A stretch of DNA of 64,000 nt, taken from CAURNT01 sp963539215. Lineage in GTDB: Bacteria; Fusobacteriota; Fusobacteriia; Fusobacteriales; Leptotrichiaceae. The notes beneath the pieces were generated by a model that saw only the letters and a program-made list of their open reading frames with translations, ran no database searches and had not been told where the DNA came from. Positions within the stretch are counted from its first letter, which is position 1. Every line of letters starts with the position of its first letter. Shown one piece after another: positions 17,602 to 26,873 of this stretch. The stretch lies in NCBI GenBank assembly GCA_963539215.1, contig CAUTJT010000007.1, forward strand, positions 1 to 64,000, written 5' to 3'. The position numbers and the translations under genes were made by a program.

Positions 17602-19690
17602 ATATATGAAAAAATATATATTTTTCATTTTTTTAATAATAATTATATATATTTTTAGAGCTTATTCAGAATTACAATTACCTGGATATACTAGTAATCT
17701 TATAAATATAGGCATACAACAACATGGTATAGAAAATTCTATATCTAATATTTATAGTAAAGAAACTTATGAAATATTAAAGCAATTTATGACAGAAGAT
17801 GAAATAAATATTTTAAATAATAGTTATGAATTAAAAAACAACAGATATGAAGTTAAAAATCTAAGTAAAGAAGAAATAGATAAATTAAATCCTATACTTG
17901 AAAATGTAAGTACTACTATCACTTTCCTTGATAAATTCAATATTAATTTATCAACTTTAGACAAAAAAACTTCGATAACTCAAAGAGAAATAATAATGAA
18001 AAAATTATCTACTAATGCAGATATGTACAAAAAAACTATAGGAGCTAATTTTGTTAAATCTGAGTATGAAAAAAATGATGTAAATTTAGATAAAATTAGA
18101 AACAACTACATACTATCAATAGGTTATAAAATGTTATTCTATACATTAATAGCAGCTATTGCTAGTATATTAGGTAGTTTGATAGCTAGTTTTATTTCAT
18201 CACAAATAGGTTCTAATTTAAGAAACAATTTATATAAAAAAATACTTAATTTTTCTAAAGAGGATATGTCTAATTTCTCAACCGCTTCACTAATAACTCG
18301 TAGTACAAATGATATACAACAAATACAATTAACAACAAATATGATATTAATTCTTGCTATTTATTCTCCAATAATGGCTTTTATCGGTATAAATAAAATA
18401 TTAAGTATTAATTCAAATATGTCTTGGATAGTTGCACTTAGTGTTGGTGTTCTTTTAATGGTAATAGCAATACTTGTTTCATTAGTTTTACCTAAATTTA
18501 AAATATCACAAAAACTTATAGATAAAATTAATTTAATAAGCCGTGAATTAATAACTGGTGTATCAGTAATAAGAGTATTCACTAGAGAAAAATACGAGGA
18601 AAATAGATTTAATATAGAAAATATTAAATTATATAATAACCAGGTCTTCATAAATAGAGCTATTTCAATATTCTTCCCTATTATTATGATTATAATGAAT
18701 GGTACAAGTATTTTAATATCATGGTTTGGAGCTAAAAAAATAGATTCAGGTTTACTTCAAGTCGGAGACCTTATTGCATTCATATCTTATGCTATGTTTA
18801 TAATAATGTCATTTTTATTATTAGTTATGGTTATGATGATGTTCCCTCGTGCTTTAGTTGCTTCTAATCGTGTTGAAGAAGTTCTAAATCAAGAAATAAC
18901 AATATTAGATAGTGATAAGCCTATTAATATTAATATAAAAAATATAAAAGGTAAATTAGAATTTAAAAATGTAAACTTTTATTTCAAAGATGCTCAAGAA
19001 TTAGTACTTAAAAATATATCATTTACAGCAAATCCTGGTGAAACAGTTGCCATTATAGGAAGTACCGGTAGTGGTAAATCTACTATAATAAACCTTATAG
19101 AAAGATTCTTTGATGCTAAAGAAGGAGAAATATTAATAGATGATATAAATATAAAAGATATGAAACTTGAAGATTTAAGAAATATATTAGGATATATACC
19201 ACAAAAAGGTTCTCTTTTTAAAGGAAATATATCATCAAATATTAAATATAACAATACATATATATCTGATGAAGATATGATTAAAGCAGCTGATATTTCA
19301 CAATCAATGAACTTTATATCCGAAAAAAACAAAAAATTTGAAAGTGAAGTATCTCAAGGTGGTACTAATTTATCAGGTGGACAAAAACAAAGAATATCTA
19401 TTGCCAGAGCCTTAGCTAAAAGTCCTAAAATAATGCTATTTGATGATAGTTTTTCTGCACTAGATCCTAAAACCGATTTAATAGTTCGTAATAAGATAAA
19501 AGAAAGCATGAAAAATATTACTAAAATTATAGTAGCACAACGTATATCTACTATACTTGATGCAGATAAAATTATAGTACTTTCTGATGGAGAAATTATA
19601 GGAATAGGTACACATGATGAACTCCTTAAAAATTGTGATACATATATACAAATAGCTAAAAGTCAACTTAATATAGGGGAGGTAGATTAA
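17588..19690 (+). CDS. ABC exporter subunit 1 of a heterodimer (membrane + ATPase)
   Basis: 700 residues from the ATG at 17588, 6 nt after GGAGG; an ATG two codons earlier is too close to that site. An exporter membrane domain with a large extra loop of about 140 residues between TM1 and TM2 precedes an NBD: Walker A GSTGSGKST, canonical signature LSGGQKQR, and Walker B ending LFDDS, where Asp replaces the catalytic Glu. Heterodimeric multidrug exporters (BmrCD, EfrCD, TM287/288) have one degenerate ATP site of this kind. The start overlaps the MarR gene end, giving coupling. The substrate is unknown. Confidence 0.88.
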   Translation: MKIFKYMKKYIFFIFLIIIIYIFRAYSELQLPGYTSNLINIGIQQHGIENSISNIYSKETYEILKQFMTEDEINILNNSYELKNNRYEVKNLSKEEIDKLNPILENVSTTITFLDKFNINLSTLDKKTSITQREIIMKKLSTNADMYKKTIGANFVKSEYEKNDVNLDKIRNNYILSIGYKMLFYTLIAAIASILGSLIASFISSQIGSNLRNNLYKKILNFSKEDMSNFSTASLITRSTNDIQQIQLTTNMILILAIYSPIMAFIGINKILSINSNMSWIVALSVGVLLMVIAILVSLVLPKFKISQKLIDKINLISRELITGVSVIRVFTREKYEENRFNIENIKLYNNQVFINRAISIFFPIIMIIMNGTSILISWFGAKKIDSGLLQVGDLIAFISYAMFIIMSFLLLVMVMMMFPRALVASNRVEEVLNQEITILDSDKPININIKNIKGKLEFKNVNFYFKDAQELVLKNISFTANPGETVAIIGSTGSGKSTIINLIERFFDAKEGEILIDDINIKDMKLEDLRNILGYIPQKGSLFKGNISSNIKYNNTYISDEDMIKAADISQSMNFISEKNKKFESEVSQGGTNLSGGQKQRISIARALAKSPKIMLFDDSFSALDPKTDLIVRNKIKESMKNITKIIVAQRISTILDADKIIVLSDGEIIGIGTHDELLKNCDTYIQIAKSQLNIGEVD

Positions 19691-19691
19691 A

Positions 19692-21464
19692 ATGAAAAAA
19701 ACAAAAAATTTCAAAGCAACTCTTAAAAGAGTTATACTTCAAATTTTTAAAGAATACACTATTGAATCTATTTTAATTATTACTCTTTCTATACTTAGTA
19801 CCATCTTTAATATATATGGACCAAAGATTTTAGGAAAAGCAACTACAGAAATTTTCAAGGGTATAATAAATAAGATAACAGAAAATGGATCTATAAACTT
19901 CGAGAAAATAAAACAAATATTAATATTAACATTAATATTATACATATTTGCTACATTATTTAGCTTTTTACAAGGTTGGATAATGAGTAATGTTTCACAA
20001 AAAATGACATATGAACTTAGAAAAAAAATAAGTAAAAAAATAAATACTTTACCCATGGGATATTTTGAACAAAAACAAATAGGTGAGATATTATCTACTA
20101 TAACAAATGATGTAGATACTTTTGGACAATCACTAAATCAAAGTTTTTCTCAAATAATAACTAGTGTTATTTCTATATTAGGGATAATAATTATGATGTT
20201 TTCTATAAATATAACTATGACATTAGTTACACTTTCTATAATACCATTATCTGGAATATTTCTTGGTTCACTTACAAAATTTAGTCAAAAATATTTTATA
20301 GAACAACAAGAATTTTTAGCTCAAGTTAATGCAGATGTTGAAGAAAGTTACAATAATCAAAGTATTATAGCTGCATTTAACCATACAGATAAAAACATAG
20401 AAAATTTTAAAATTAAAGATAAAAAACTTGCAACTGTATTTTGGAAATCACAATTTATATCAGGCCTTATGTTTCCTATAGTCAACTTCATAAATAATAT
20501 AGTATATATAGGAATAATATTTTTAGGATCTATTTTAGTTTCAAAAGGTAGTTTACAAATAGGTGATATACAAGCCTTTATACAATATATTAGAAACTTT
20601 ACACATCCATTAGGACAAATAGCTCAAATTATGGCTACAGTTCAAAATATGATAGCATCTATAGAAAGAATTTATGAGTTTTTAGATACTGAAGATGAAA
20701 GAATTATTGAAAATCCAATAGAAATAAAAGAAATGAAATCTAATGTAACTTTTGAAAATGTTAAATTTGGATATACAAAAGATAAAATTATAATCAATAA
20801 TTTTAATTCTAATATAGATAGTGGAAAAATGATTGCAATTGTTGGACCTACTGGAGCTGGTAAAACTACTATAGTAAAACTTCTAATGAGATTTTATGAA
20901 TTAAATGGTGGACGTATACTAATAAATGGTAATGATATATCTAAAATCGATAAACATGACTTGAGAAAATATTTTACTATGGTCTTACAAGATACTTGGT
21001 TGTTTAATGGAACCATTATGGAAAATTTACGTTATGGTAAACTTGATGCTACAGATGAAGAAGTAATAAATGCTGCTAAACTTGCTCAAGTACATCATTT
21101 TATAGAAACTTTACCTAATGGATATAATATGATACTTAGTGAAGACTCTTCTAATATCTCACAAGGACAAAGACAATTACTTACCATAGCTCGTGCATTA
21201 CTTGCAGATAAACCTATACTAATATTAGATGAAGCAACTTCAAGTGTTGATACAAGAACTGAAGTTATGATACAGGAAGCTATGAATAAATTAATGAAAG
21301 GAAAAACAACTTTTATTATTGCTCATAGATTATCTACTATAAAAAATGCTGATACCATACTTGTAGTTAAAGATGGTAATATAATTGAACAAGGAAATCA
21401 TAATGAATTATTAGAAAAAAATGGTTTCTATTCAGAACTATATTATAGTCAATTCAATAATTAA
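19692..21464 (+). CDS. ABC exporter subunit 2 of a heterodimer (membrane + ATPase)
   Basis: 590 residues: six membrane segments, then an NBD with Walker A GPTGAGKTT, a non-canonical signature ISQGQRQ and an intact Walker B LILDEATSSVD with the catalytic Glu, plus the switch His in IIAHRLST. The altered signature pairs with the Asp-for-Glu Walker B of the partner, so one ATP site is fully active and the other degenerate. It starts 1 nt after the partner stop behind GGGGAGG. Confidence 0.9.
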   Translation: MKKTKNFKATLKRVILQIFKEYTIESILIITLSILSTIFNIYGPKILGKATTEIFKGIINKITENGSINFEKIKQILILTLILYIFATLFSFLQGWIMSNVSQKMTYELRKKISKKINTLPMGYFEQKQIGEILSTITNDVDTFGQSLNQSFSQIITSVISILGIIIMMFSINITMTLVTLSIIPLSGIFLGSLTKFSQKYFIEQQEFLAQVNADVEESYNNQSIIAAFNHTDKNIENFKIKDKKLATVFWKSQFISGLMFPIVNFINNIVYIGIIFLGSILVSKGSLQIGDIQAFIQYIRNFTHPLGQIAQIMATVQNMIASIERIYEFLDTEDERIIENPIEIKEMKSNVTFENVKFGYTKDKIIINNFNSNIDSGKMIAIVGPTGAGKTTIVKLLMRFYELNGGRILINGNDISKIDKHDLRKYFTMVLQDTWLFNGTIMENLRYGKLDATDEEVINAAKLAQVHHFIETLPNGYNMILSEDSSNISQGQRQLLTIARALLADKPILILDEATSSVDTRTEVMIQEAMNKLMKGKTTFIIAHRLSTIKNADTILVVKDGNIIEQGNHNELLEKNGFYSELYYSQFNN

Positions 21465-21484
21465 AATAATATAAATAAATTAAA

Positions 21485-21529
21485 ATTGGGGAACAAATTT
21501 AATGTCATATCATTAATAAGTTCCCCAAT
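21485..21529 (+). terminator. Terminator after the ABC exporter operon
   Basis: Outer stem ATTGGGGAAC / GTTCCCCAAT with an inner repeat TTAATG/CATTAA in the loop. It is followed by an AT stretch rather than a pure T run, so it may also serve the convergent side. Confidence 0.65.
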
Positions 21530-21544
21530 AATATTTTATTATCA

Positions 21545-21580
21545 AATAATAAAAAGAGTAAACTTTTTAAAGTCTACTCT
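21545..21580 (-). terminator. Terminator of adhE
   Basis: The minus-strand transcript reads AGAGTAGACTTT, a 2-base centre and AAAGTTTACTCT (one mismatch), then TTTTTATTATTT, 36 bases after the stop codon. Confidence 0.8.
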
Positions 21581-21615
21581 CAATATTTTAACTATATAAT
21601 ATTATTTAGGATAAC

Positions 21616-24246
21616 TTATTTATTCCCTTTTGATTTTTTAGAACCAAATTTTTTCTTATACTCTTCTCTTCCATAATAAGATTTTAAGTAAATTTCTTTT
21701 AATTCAGAAATTAATGGATATCTTGGATTAGCTGGTGTGCATTGATCATCAAATGCATCTACAGCTAATTCATCAACTGCTTCTAAGAAATCTTTTTCAG
21801 GTACTCCCCATTCTTTTATACTTCTAGGTATTCCTATCTTATCTTTTAATTCATTTAATGCTTTAATAAATTCTTCAACTTTTTCTTCTCTACTTTGTCC
21901 AGGTTTAGTTAATCCTAAGAAATCTGCTGCTTTCGCATATCTGTTTATAGCATCAGGATATCTATATTGAGGGAATACTCCCATCTTAGTTGGTGCATCT
22001 TCAGCATTAAATCTTATTACTTCTTCAAGTAATAAGGCATTAGCTATACCATGAGGAACATGGAATTTTCCTCCTAATTTATGTGCTAATGAGTGACATA
22101 TTCCAAGGAAAGCATTAGCAAATGCCATACCTGCTATACAAGAAGCATTAGCCATCTTTTCTTTAGCTTTTCTTGCACTTGCTCCACCATCAACTGATTC
22201 TGGTAAGAATTGAAGAACTATCTTCATAGCTTCTAATGAATAAGGTTTAGTATACTCTGTTGCTAGTATTGAAACATAAGATTCAATAGCATGTGTAAAT
22301 ACATCTATACCTGATGCAACTGTTAACCCTTTTGGCATAGTTAACATTAATTCCGGATCATTTATAGCTACATCTGGTGTTAATTCGTAATCAGCCAATG
22401 GATATTTAACTCCAGTAACATCATCTGTAATAACTGAGAATGGTGTTACTTCAGATCCTGTACCAGCTGAAGTTGCAACAGCAATAAATTTAGCTTTTAT
22501 ACCCATTTTAGGGAATGAGAATATTCTCTTACGTATATCCATAAATCTCATTGCTAAATCTTTAAATCTAATATTTGGATATTCATATAGAACCCACATA
22601 ATCTTAGCAGCATCCATAGCAGATCCTCCACCAAGTGCTATAATTACATCAGGATTATATTCACGCATAGCTGCAGCTCCTGCTTCTGTTGAACTTAATG
22701 TTGGGTCAACTCCTACTCCTGAGAATATTCTATAATCTATTCCTATTTCATCTAAAACACGAGTTATATGATTTGTATATCCAAGTTCTGCTAAAGTCAT
22801 ATCTGTAACTATAAATGCTTTTTTATGTTCTCCTTTTAATTCTTCTAAAGCAGTTGGTAATGAACCATATTTGAAATATACTTTTTCAGGAACTTTAAAC
22901 CACAACATATTTTCCCTTCTTTCTGCAACTGTTTTAATATTTAATAAATGCTTAACTCCAACATTTTCTGATACTGAGTTTCCTCCCCAAGAACCACAAC
23001 CTAAAGTCAATGATGGTTCTAATTTGAAGTTAAATACATCTCCTATTGCACCAAGTGAAGCTGGCATATTAACTAATGTTCTTCCTGTTTTCATTTCTCT
23101 TCCAAATTGATCTATTTTTTCTTGTTCTGCAAGATCTATATAAATACATGAAGTATGACCAAGTCCTCCAAGTTCAACTAAAGCTTTAGCTATGTCCATT
23201 TGTTCTTTAAAGTTCTTAGCTTTATACATTGCTAAAATTGGTGATAATTTTTCATGAGCAAATGCTTCAGCCTCACTATAATCATCTACTTCTCCTATTA
23301 ATACTCTTGAAGATTCAGGTATATTAAGTCCTGCCATTTTAGCAATCTTATACGCACTTTGACCTACTATATCAGCATTTAATCCGCCATTTACAAACAT
23401 TACATCTCTTACTTTTTGTATTTCATCTTTTGCTAATATATAAGCTCCTCTATCTATGAATTCTTGTTTAATTATATCATATTTAGATTCTGGTAATATT
23501 ACTGCTTGTTCTGATGCACAAATAACTCCATTATCAAATGTTTTTGATAATAATATATAGTTTACTGTCATTTTAATATCAGCACTATCATCTATAATAA
23601 CTGGTGTATTACCTGCTCCAACCCCTATTGCAGGTGTTCCTGATGAATAAGCACTCTTAACCATACCAGGTCCTCCAGTTGCTAAAATTAAGTCAACTTC
23701 TGCCATTAATTCTCTTGAAAGTTCCATACTAGGTTCATCTATCCATGATATTATATCATCTGGTGCTCCATATTTTTTAGCAACTTCCATAGCAAGTCTA
23801 GCTGCATATATTGTAGAGTTCTTAGCTCTTGGATGTGGTGATATTATAATCGCATTTCTTGTTTTTAATGCAAGTAATATCTTAAATATAGCTGTTGATG
23901 TAGGATTTGTTGTTGGAATAACTCCAGCTATAACACCTATTGGAGTTGCAACTTTTTTAACTCCATAAGATTTATCTTCTTCTAAAACTCCACAAGTTTT
24001 TTCATCTTTATACTTGTTGTATATATATTCTGAAGCAAAGTGATTTTTAATAACTTTATCTTCTATTAATCCCATACCAGTTTCTTCAACTGCCATAGTA
24101 GCTAAAAGTATTCTTTTATCATTTATTGTTTGAGCAACTTTTCTAAATATTTTATCAACTTGCTCTTGAGTATATGTTGAATACTTAGCTTGCGCCTCTC
24201 TTACTCTCCCCATCATTTCTCTTAAACTTTCAATGTCTTTAACCAT
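21616..24246 (-). CDS. adhE: Bifunctional acetaldehyde-CoA/alcohol dehydrogenase
   Basis: 876 residues, full AdhE length. The N-terminal aldehyde dehydrogenase half (about 1-440) converts acetyl-CoA to acetaldehyde, with active-site Cys in NGVICASEQ and coenzyme-binding TPIGVIAGVIPTTNPTSTA. The C-terminal iron-dependent alcohol dehydrogenase half (about 450-860) makes ethanol, with NAD loop GGGSAMDAAKIMW and the metal-binding block CHSLAHKLGG followed by FHVPHG. Such proteins assemble into spirosomes. The gene is monocistronic with a promoter and a 15-bp palindrome in its leader, and it regenerates NAD+ during fermentation. Confidence 0.97.
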   Translation of the reverse strand: MVKDIESLREMMGRVREAQAKYSTYTQEQVDKIFRKVAQTINDKRILLATMAVEETGMGLIEDKVIKNHFASEYIYNKYKDEKTCGVLEEDKSYGVKKVATPIGVIAGVIPTTNPTSTAIFKILLALKTRNAIIISPHPRAKNSTIYAARLAMEVAKKYGAPDDIISWIDEPSMELSRELMAEVDLILATGGPGMVKSAYSSGTPAIGVGAGNTPVIIDDSADIKMTVNYILLSKTFDNGVICASEQAVILPESKYDIIKQEFIDRGAYILAKDEIQKVRDVMFVNGGLNADIVGQSAYKIAKMAGLNIPESSRVLIGEVDDYSEAEAFAHEKLSPILAMYKAKNFKEQMDIAKALVELGGLGHTSCIYIDLAEQEKIDQFGREMKTGRTLVNMPASLGAIGDVFNFKLEPSLTLGCGSWGGNSVSENVGVKHLLNIKTVAERRENMLWFKVPEKVYFKYGSLPTALEELKGEHKKAFIVTDMTLAELGYTNHITRVLDEIGIDYRIFSGVGVDPTLSSTEAGAAAMREYNPDVIIALGGGSAMDAAKIMWVLYEYPNIRFKDLAMRFMDIRKRIFSFPKMGIKAKFIAVATSAGTGSEVTPFSVITDDVTGVKYPLADYELTPDVAINDPELMLTMPKGLTVASGIDVFTHAIESYVSILATEYTKPYSLEAMKIVLQFLPESVDGGASARKAKEKMANASCIAGMAFANAFLGICHSLAHKLGGKFHVPHGIANALLLEEVIRFNAEDAPTKMGVFPQYRYPDAINRYAKAADFLGLTKPGQSREEKVEEFIKALNELKDKIGIPRSIKEWGVPEKDFLEAVDELAVDAFDDQCTPANPRYPLISELKEIYLKSYYGREEYKKKFGSKKSKGNK

Positions 24247-24260
24247 GTTTCCTCCAAACC

Positions 24261-24275
24261 ATTCACTAAGTGAAT
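24261..24275. promoter_or_regulatory. Palindrome in the adhE leader
   Basis: Perfect 15-bp palindrome ATTCACT-A-AGTGAAT between the predicted adhE transcription start and its ribosome binding site (GGAGG). It may be a repressor site or a short leader hairpin. The half-site order is opposite to the Rex consensus, so no regulator is named. Confidence 0.45.
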
Positions 24276-24295
24276 TTTTTATCTTTCATGAATTC

Positions 24296-24324
24296 AGTAT
24301 ACCACATAAATTTAAAAAAGTAAA
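24296..24324 (-). promoter_or_regulatory. Putative promoter of adhE
   Basis: Minus strand TTTACT (24319-24324), 17-bp spacer, TATACT (24296-24301). It lies about 50 bp upstream of the start codon. Confidence 0.6.
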
Positions 24325-24363
24325 TAGTTAATTGTTATTTTTTTAACTTTATTTATATTTAAT

Positions 24364-24387
24364 AAAAAAAAACGTGTTAAAAACACG
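24364..24387 (-). terminator. Terminator of the His-tailed lipoprotein gene
   Basis: Minus strand stem CGTGTT / AACACG with a 3-base loop, followed by a run of T residues (plus-strand A run 24364-24372). Confidence 0.75.
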
Positions 24388-24400
24388 CTTTTAAAGTCTT

Positions 24401-24763
24401 TTAATGATTATGGTGATGTTCATGTCCATGACCTTCATGCCCATCTAACATAAAGAATTCTATAACCTTTCCATCTATAGTTATTCTAACTTCATTATTA
24501 TTTAAAAATTCTACTACAGCTCCTTCTCCTTCAAATTTATTATCAGCAACTTTTTTTACTTCAAAATCTAAATCTTTTCCTTCAAATTCTAAATCAACAT
24601 CATAAGTTGATGAATCATCTTGTTTTAAAGTTAAATGAGAATGAGTATATCCTGATTTAGAATGATAAAATACTTCTTTCCCCTCTGTTGTAGAAACTGT
24701 TGAACATGCAACCATTATACCTAAAGTTGCAACTACTGCAAAAACTTTTTTTATGCTTTTCAT
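24401..24763 (-). CDS. Small lipoprotein with a histidine-rich C-terminus
   Basis: 120 residues from the ATG at 24763, which follows AGGAGG; a longer reading frame upstream runs through the promoter region and is rejected. A lipoprotein signal ends at MVAC (Cys20). The mature part has beta-type alternation and no recognised domain. It ends in DGHEGHGHEHHHNH, seven His in the last 14 residues, which should bind Zn, Ni or Cu. Function is unknown; a periplasmic metal buffer or chaperone is an inference. Monocistronic, with its own promoter and terminator. Confidence 0.8.
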   Translation of the reverse strand: MKSIKKVFAVVATLGIMVACSTVSTTEGKEVFYHSKSGYTHSHLTLKQDDSSTYDVDLEFEGKDLDFEVKKVADNKFEGEGAVVEFLNNNEVRITIDGKVIEFFMLDGHEGHGHEHHHNH

Positions 24764-24794
24764 TTTTCCTCCTAATAAGTAATTATTTTTCTTA

Positions 24795-24823
24795 ATTTTA
24801 CAAGAAAAATAAAGACTTTGCAA
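24795..24823 (-). promoter_or_regulatory. Promoter of the His-tailed lipoprotein gene
   Basis: Minus strand TTGCAA (24818-24823), 17-bp spacer, TAAAAT (24795-24800). Confidence 0.7.
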
Positions 24824-24923
24824 GACTTTTTTTATAGTTTTAATCAGTCCTATTAAGCTCTAAATTGTATATAAAAAGGTAATATTTATAATTAAATTTT
24901 TTAGTATTAATCGAAAATTTTTC

Positions 24924-24967
24924 TTGACATAATCTCAAACATAGTGTACCATTAAGCTATAACACTA
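24924..24967 (+). promoter_or_regulatory. Promoter and probable GntR operator
   Basis: TTGACA (24924-24929), 17-bp spacer, TACCAT (24947-24952). An inverted repeat TAGTGT (24942-24947) and ACACTA (24962-24967), separated by 14 bp, brackets the -10 and start region. It resembles the AGTGT...ACACT operator described for YtrA-type GntR repressors, and the next gene encodes such a protein. Confidence 0.65.
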
Positions 24968-24978
24968 AGGAGGTAGCG

Positions 24979-25338
24979 ATGGAGTTTAATAATAAAAAGC
25001 CAATATATCTTCAAATAAAAGATATAATAATAAAAAGCATAATTAATAAAGAATATTCTTTAGGAGATAAAATTGAATCGGTAAGAGAAATAGCTAATAA
25101 ATTTACAGTAAATCAAAACACTGTATTAAATAGTTATAAAGAATTAGAAAATGAAAATATCATTGTTCTCAAAAGAGGAATAGGTTATTTTGTGACAGAA
25201 GATTATAATTTAATAAAAAAAATTAAAAAAGATTTATTAAATGAATCAATACAAGATTTTCTATCTAATATGAAAGAACTAGGATATTCATTAGATGAAA
25301 CTATAGAATGTATAAAGGAGGTTTATAATAATGATTAA
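24979..25338 (+). CDS. GntR family regulator, YtrA type
   Basis: 119 residues: an N-terminal winged helix (IYLQIKDIIIKSIINKEYSLGDKIESVREIA..., NQNTVLNSYKELENENII) with only about 45 further residues and no large ligand domain, as in the YtrA subfamily. AAGGAGG lies before the ATG. It overlaps the ABC ATPase gene by 8 nt, so it most likely represses its own ABC operon via the inverted repeat in the promoter. YtrA-type operons often respond to cell-envelope stress, but the signal here is unknown. Confidence 0.88.
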   Translation: MEFNNKKPIYLQIKDIIIKSIINKEYSLGDKIESVREIANKFTVNQNTVLNSYKELENENIIVLKRGIGYFVTEDYNLIKKIKKDLLNESIQDFLSNMKELGYSLDETIECIKEVYNND

Positions 25339-26032
25339 TATTAAAAATTTAAATAAGAAATATAGAAATAAAATAATATTAGATAATATTAATTTAGATA
25401 TTGAGAAAGGTAAAATAATAGGATTACTTGGTCCTAATGGTAGTGGTAAAACTACATTAATGAAAATACTTTTAAATATAACTAAAGAAGATAATGGTGA
25501 AATTTATATAAACAATGAAAAAAAATCAGAAGAAACAAATAAATATATTAGTTTTTTGCCAGATGCTCCTTTTATAGATAAAGATCTTAGTATAAATAAA
25601 GCAAGAAATTACTTTAAATTTTTCTATACAGATTTCAATGATAAAAAGTTTGAAAATTTAATAAATAAATTAAATCTAAATCTAAAAGATAAAATAAAAA
25701 ATTTATCTAAAGGGAATATAGAAAAATTAAATTTAATACTAATACTATCAAGAGATGCAAAAATATACATATTAGATGAACCAATAGCAGGTGTTGATAT
25801 AGTTACAAGAAATGAAATATTAAAATTAATTATAGAAAATATCTCTGATGAATCAACTGCTATAATATCTACTCATTTAATTAAGGATATAGAACATATT
25901 TTTGATCAAGTAATGTTTTTAAAAGATGCTAATATTGATAAGATTTATAATGTAGAAGATATTAGAATAAATAAAAATATTTCTGTTGAAGATCTATATT
26001 TAGAATATTTTGGAGGTAAAAATCATGATTAA
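25331..26032 (+). CDS. ABC transporter ATP-binding protein
   Basis: 233 residues, one nucleotide-binding domain: Walker A GPNGSGKTT (about 35-43), signature NLSKGNIEKL, a variant of LSGGQ, Walker B IYILDEPIAGVD and switch His in STHL. It is similar in size and motif style to YtrB-type ATPases. It works with the permease encoded immediately downstream, which overlaps its end. The substrate cannot be told from sequence. Confidence 0.9.
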   Translation: MINIKNLNKKYRNKIILDNINLDIEKGKIIGLLGPNGSGKTTLMKILLNITKEDNGEIYINNEKKSEETNKYISFLPDAPFIDKDLSINKARNYFKFFYTDFNDKKFENLINKLNLNLKDKIKNLSKGNIEKLNLILILSRDAKIYILDEPIAGVDIVTRNEILKLIIENISDESTAIISTHLIKDIEHIFDQVMFLKDANIDKIYNVEDIRINKNISVEDLYLEYFGGKNHD

Positions 26033-26681
26033 ATTTTTAAAATATTTATTTAAAAAAGATGGCAAGACTATGGCATTACATATTTTAATATCTTTCTTAT
26101 TATGTTTAGTATATCCACATATTTTTAAACCATACTCAAGCATTTTATTTATATCTTCATTTACAAGCCTATTAATTTTCTTTAATATATTTATATTTAC
26201 TCGTAGTTTATCTATAATGATTAAAGATTTTTATTCAAATGAAAGATATTTCATATTTAGCCTTCCTATTAAAAAATTTAATATTGTATTATCTAAGGTG
26301 ATATATTCTACTATATATAACAGCCTTATATATATTTCTGCTTTAGCTACAATTGTATTTAACAATAACACACTATTAGAATTATTAAAAATAGATACAT
26401 TAAAATCAGGTATTACAGTAATACTATCAACTAGCATTACAATTTTTTGTTTTATATCTTTAATTTACCTAGTTATTGTTATATCTAAAATATTATTTAA
26501 TAGTTCAAAAGCAACATCAGCTAGTATATTTTTAACTATACCATTAAGTTTAGTACTTATCTTTAATTACGATTTTTATTTATTAAATGGTACAATACTA
26601 CTACATTTAATATATATTATTACAGGATTAATCTTATGCTATATATCAGGATATTTACTTAAAGAAAAAGTTGATTTATAA
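26025..26681 (+). CDS. ABC transporter permease (ABC-2 like)
   Basis: 218 residues from the ATG at 26025, 8 nt after GGAGG; an upstream TTG is less likely. About six hydrophobic segments cover most of the protein. No family signature was recognised beyond the general ABC-2 layout. Third gene of the GntR-ATPase-permease operon, followed by a strong terminator. Only a membrane partner role for the preceding ATPase can be supported. Confidence 0.75.
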   Translation: MIKFLKYLFKKDGKTMALHILISFLLCLVYPHIFKPYSSILFISSFTSLLIFFNIFIFTRSLSIMIKDFYSNERYFIFSLPIKKFNIVLSKVIYSTIYNSLIYISALATIVFNNNTLLELLKIDTLKSGITVILSTSITIFCFISLIYLVIVISKILFNSSKATSASIFLTIPLSLVLIFNYDFYLLNGTILLHLIYIITGLILCYISGYLLKEKVDL

Positions 26682-26686
26682 AATAT

Positions 26687-26731
26687 AATACATACTAATT
26701 AGAAAACACTCTATTTAGTATGTATTTTTTT
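26687..26731 (+). terminator. Terminator after the GntR-ABC operon
   Basis: Stem AATACATACTAA (26687-26698) with TTAGTATGTATT (26715-26726), a 16-base loop and then a T run. Confidence 0.8.
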
Positions 26732-26762
26732 ATAAAAAAAATCTGCAATAATATTGCAGATT
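26731..26762 (-). terminator. Terminator of the ten-gene tRNA array
   Basis: Minus strand stem AATCTGCAAT / ATTGCAGATT with a 3-base loop, then TTTTTTT. It sits 31 bp beyond the last tRNA (Phe). Confidence 0.85.
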
Positions 26763-26793
26763 AATTATAATATTTTGTTATTTAGTAAAATAA

Positions 26794-26870
26794 TGGTGCC
26801 CAAACGCGGAATCGAACCACGGACACAGGGATTTTCAGTCCCTTGCTCTACCGACTGAGCTATCTGGGCA
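26794..26870 (-). tRNA. tRNA-Phe (GAA)
   Basis: 77 nt in reverse complement with acceptor TGCCCAG, anticodon loop CTGAAAA (GAA) and encoded CCA. It is the last gene of the array. Confidence 0.96.
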
Positions 26871-26873
26871 TAA

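Noticed and set aside
22871..23110. Plus-strand open frame inside adhE
   Set aside because: A shadow frame opposite a clear conserved gene, without ribosome binding site or domain.
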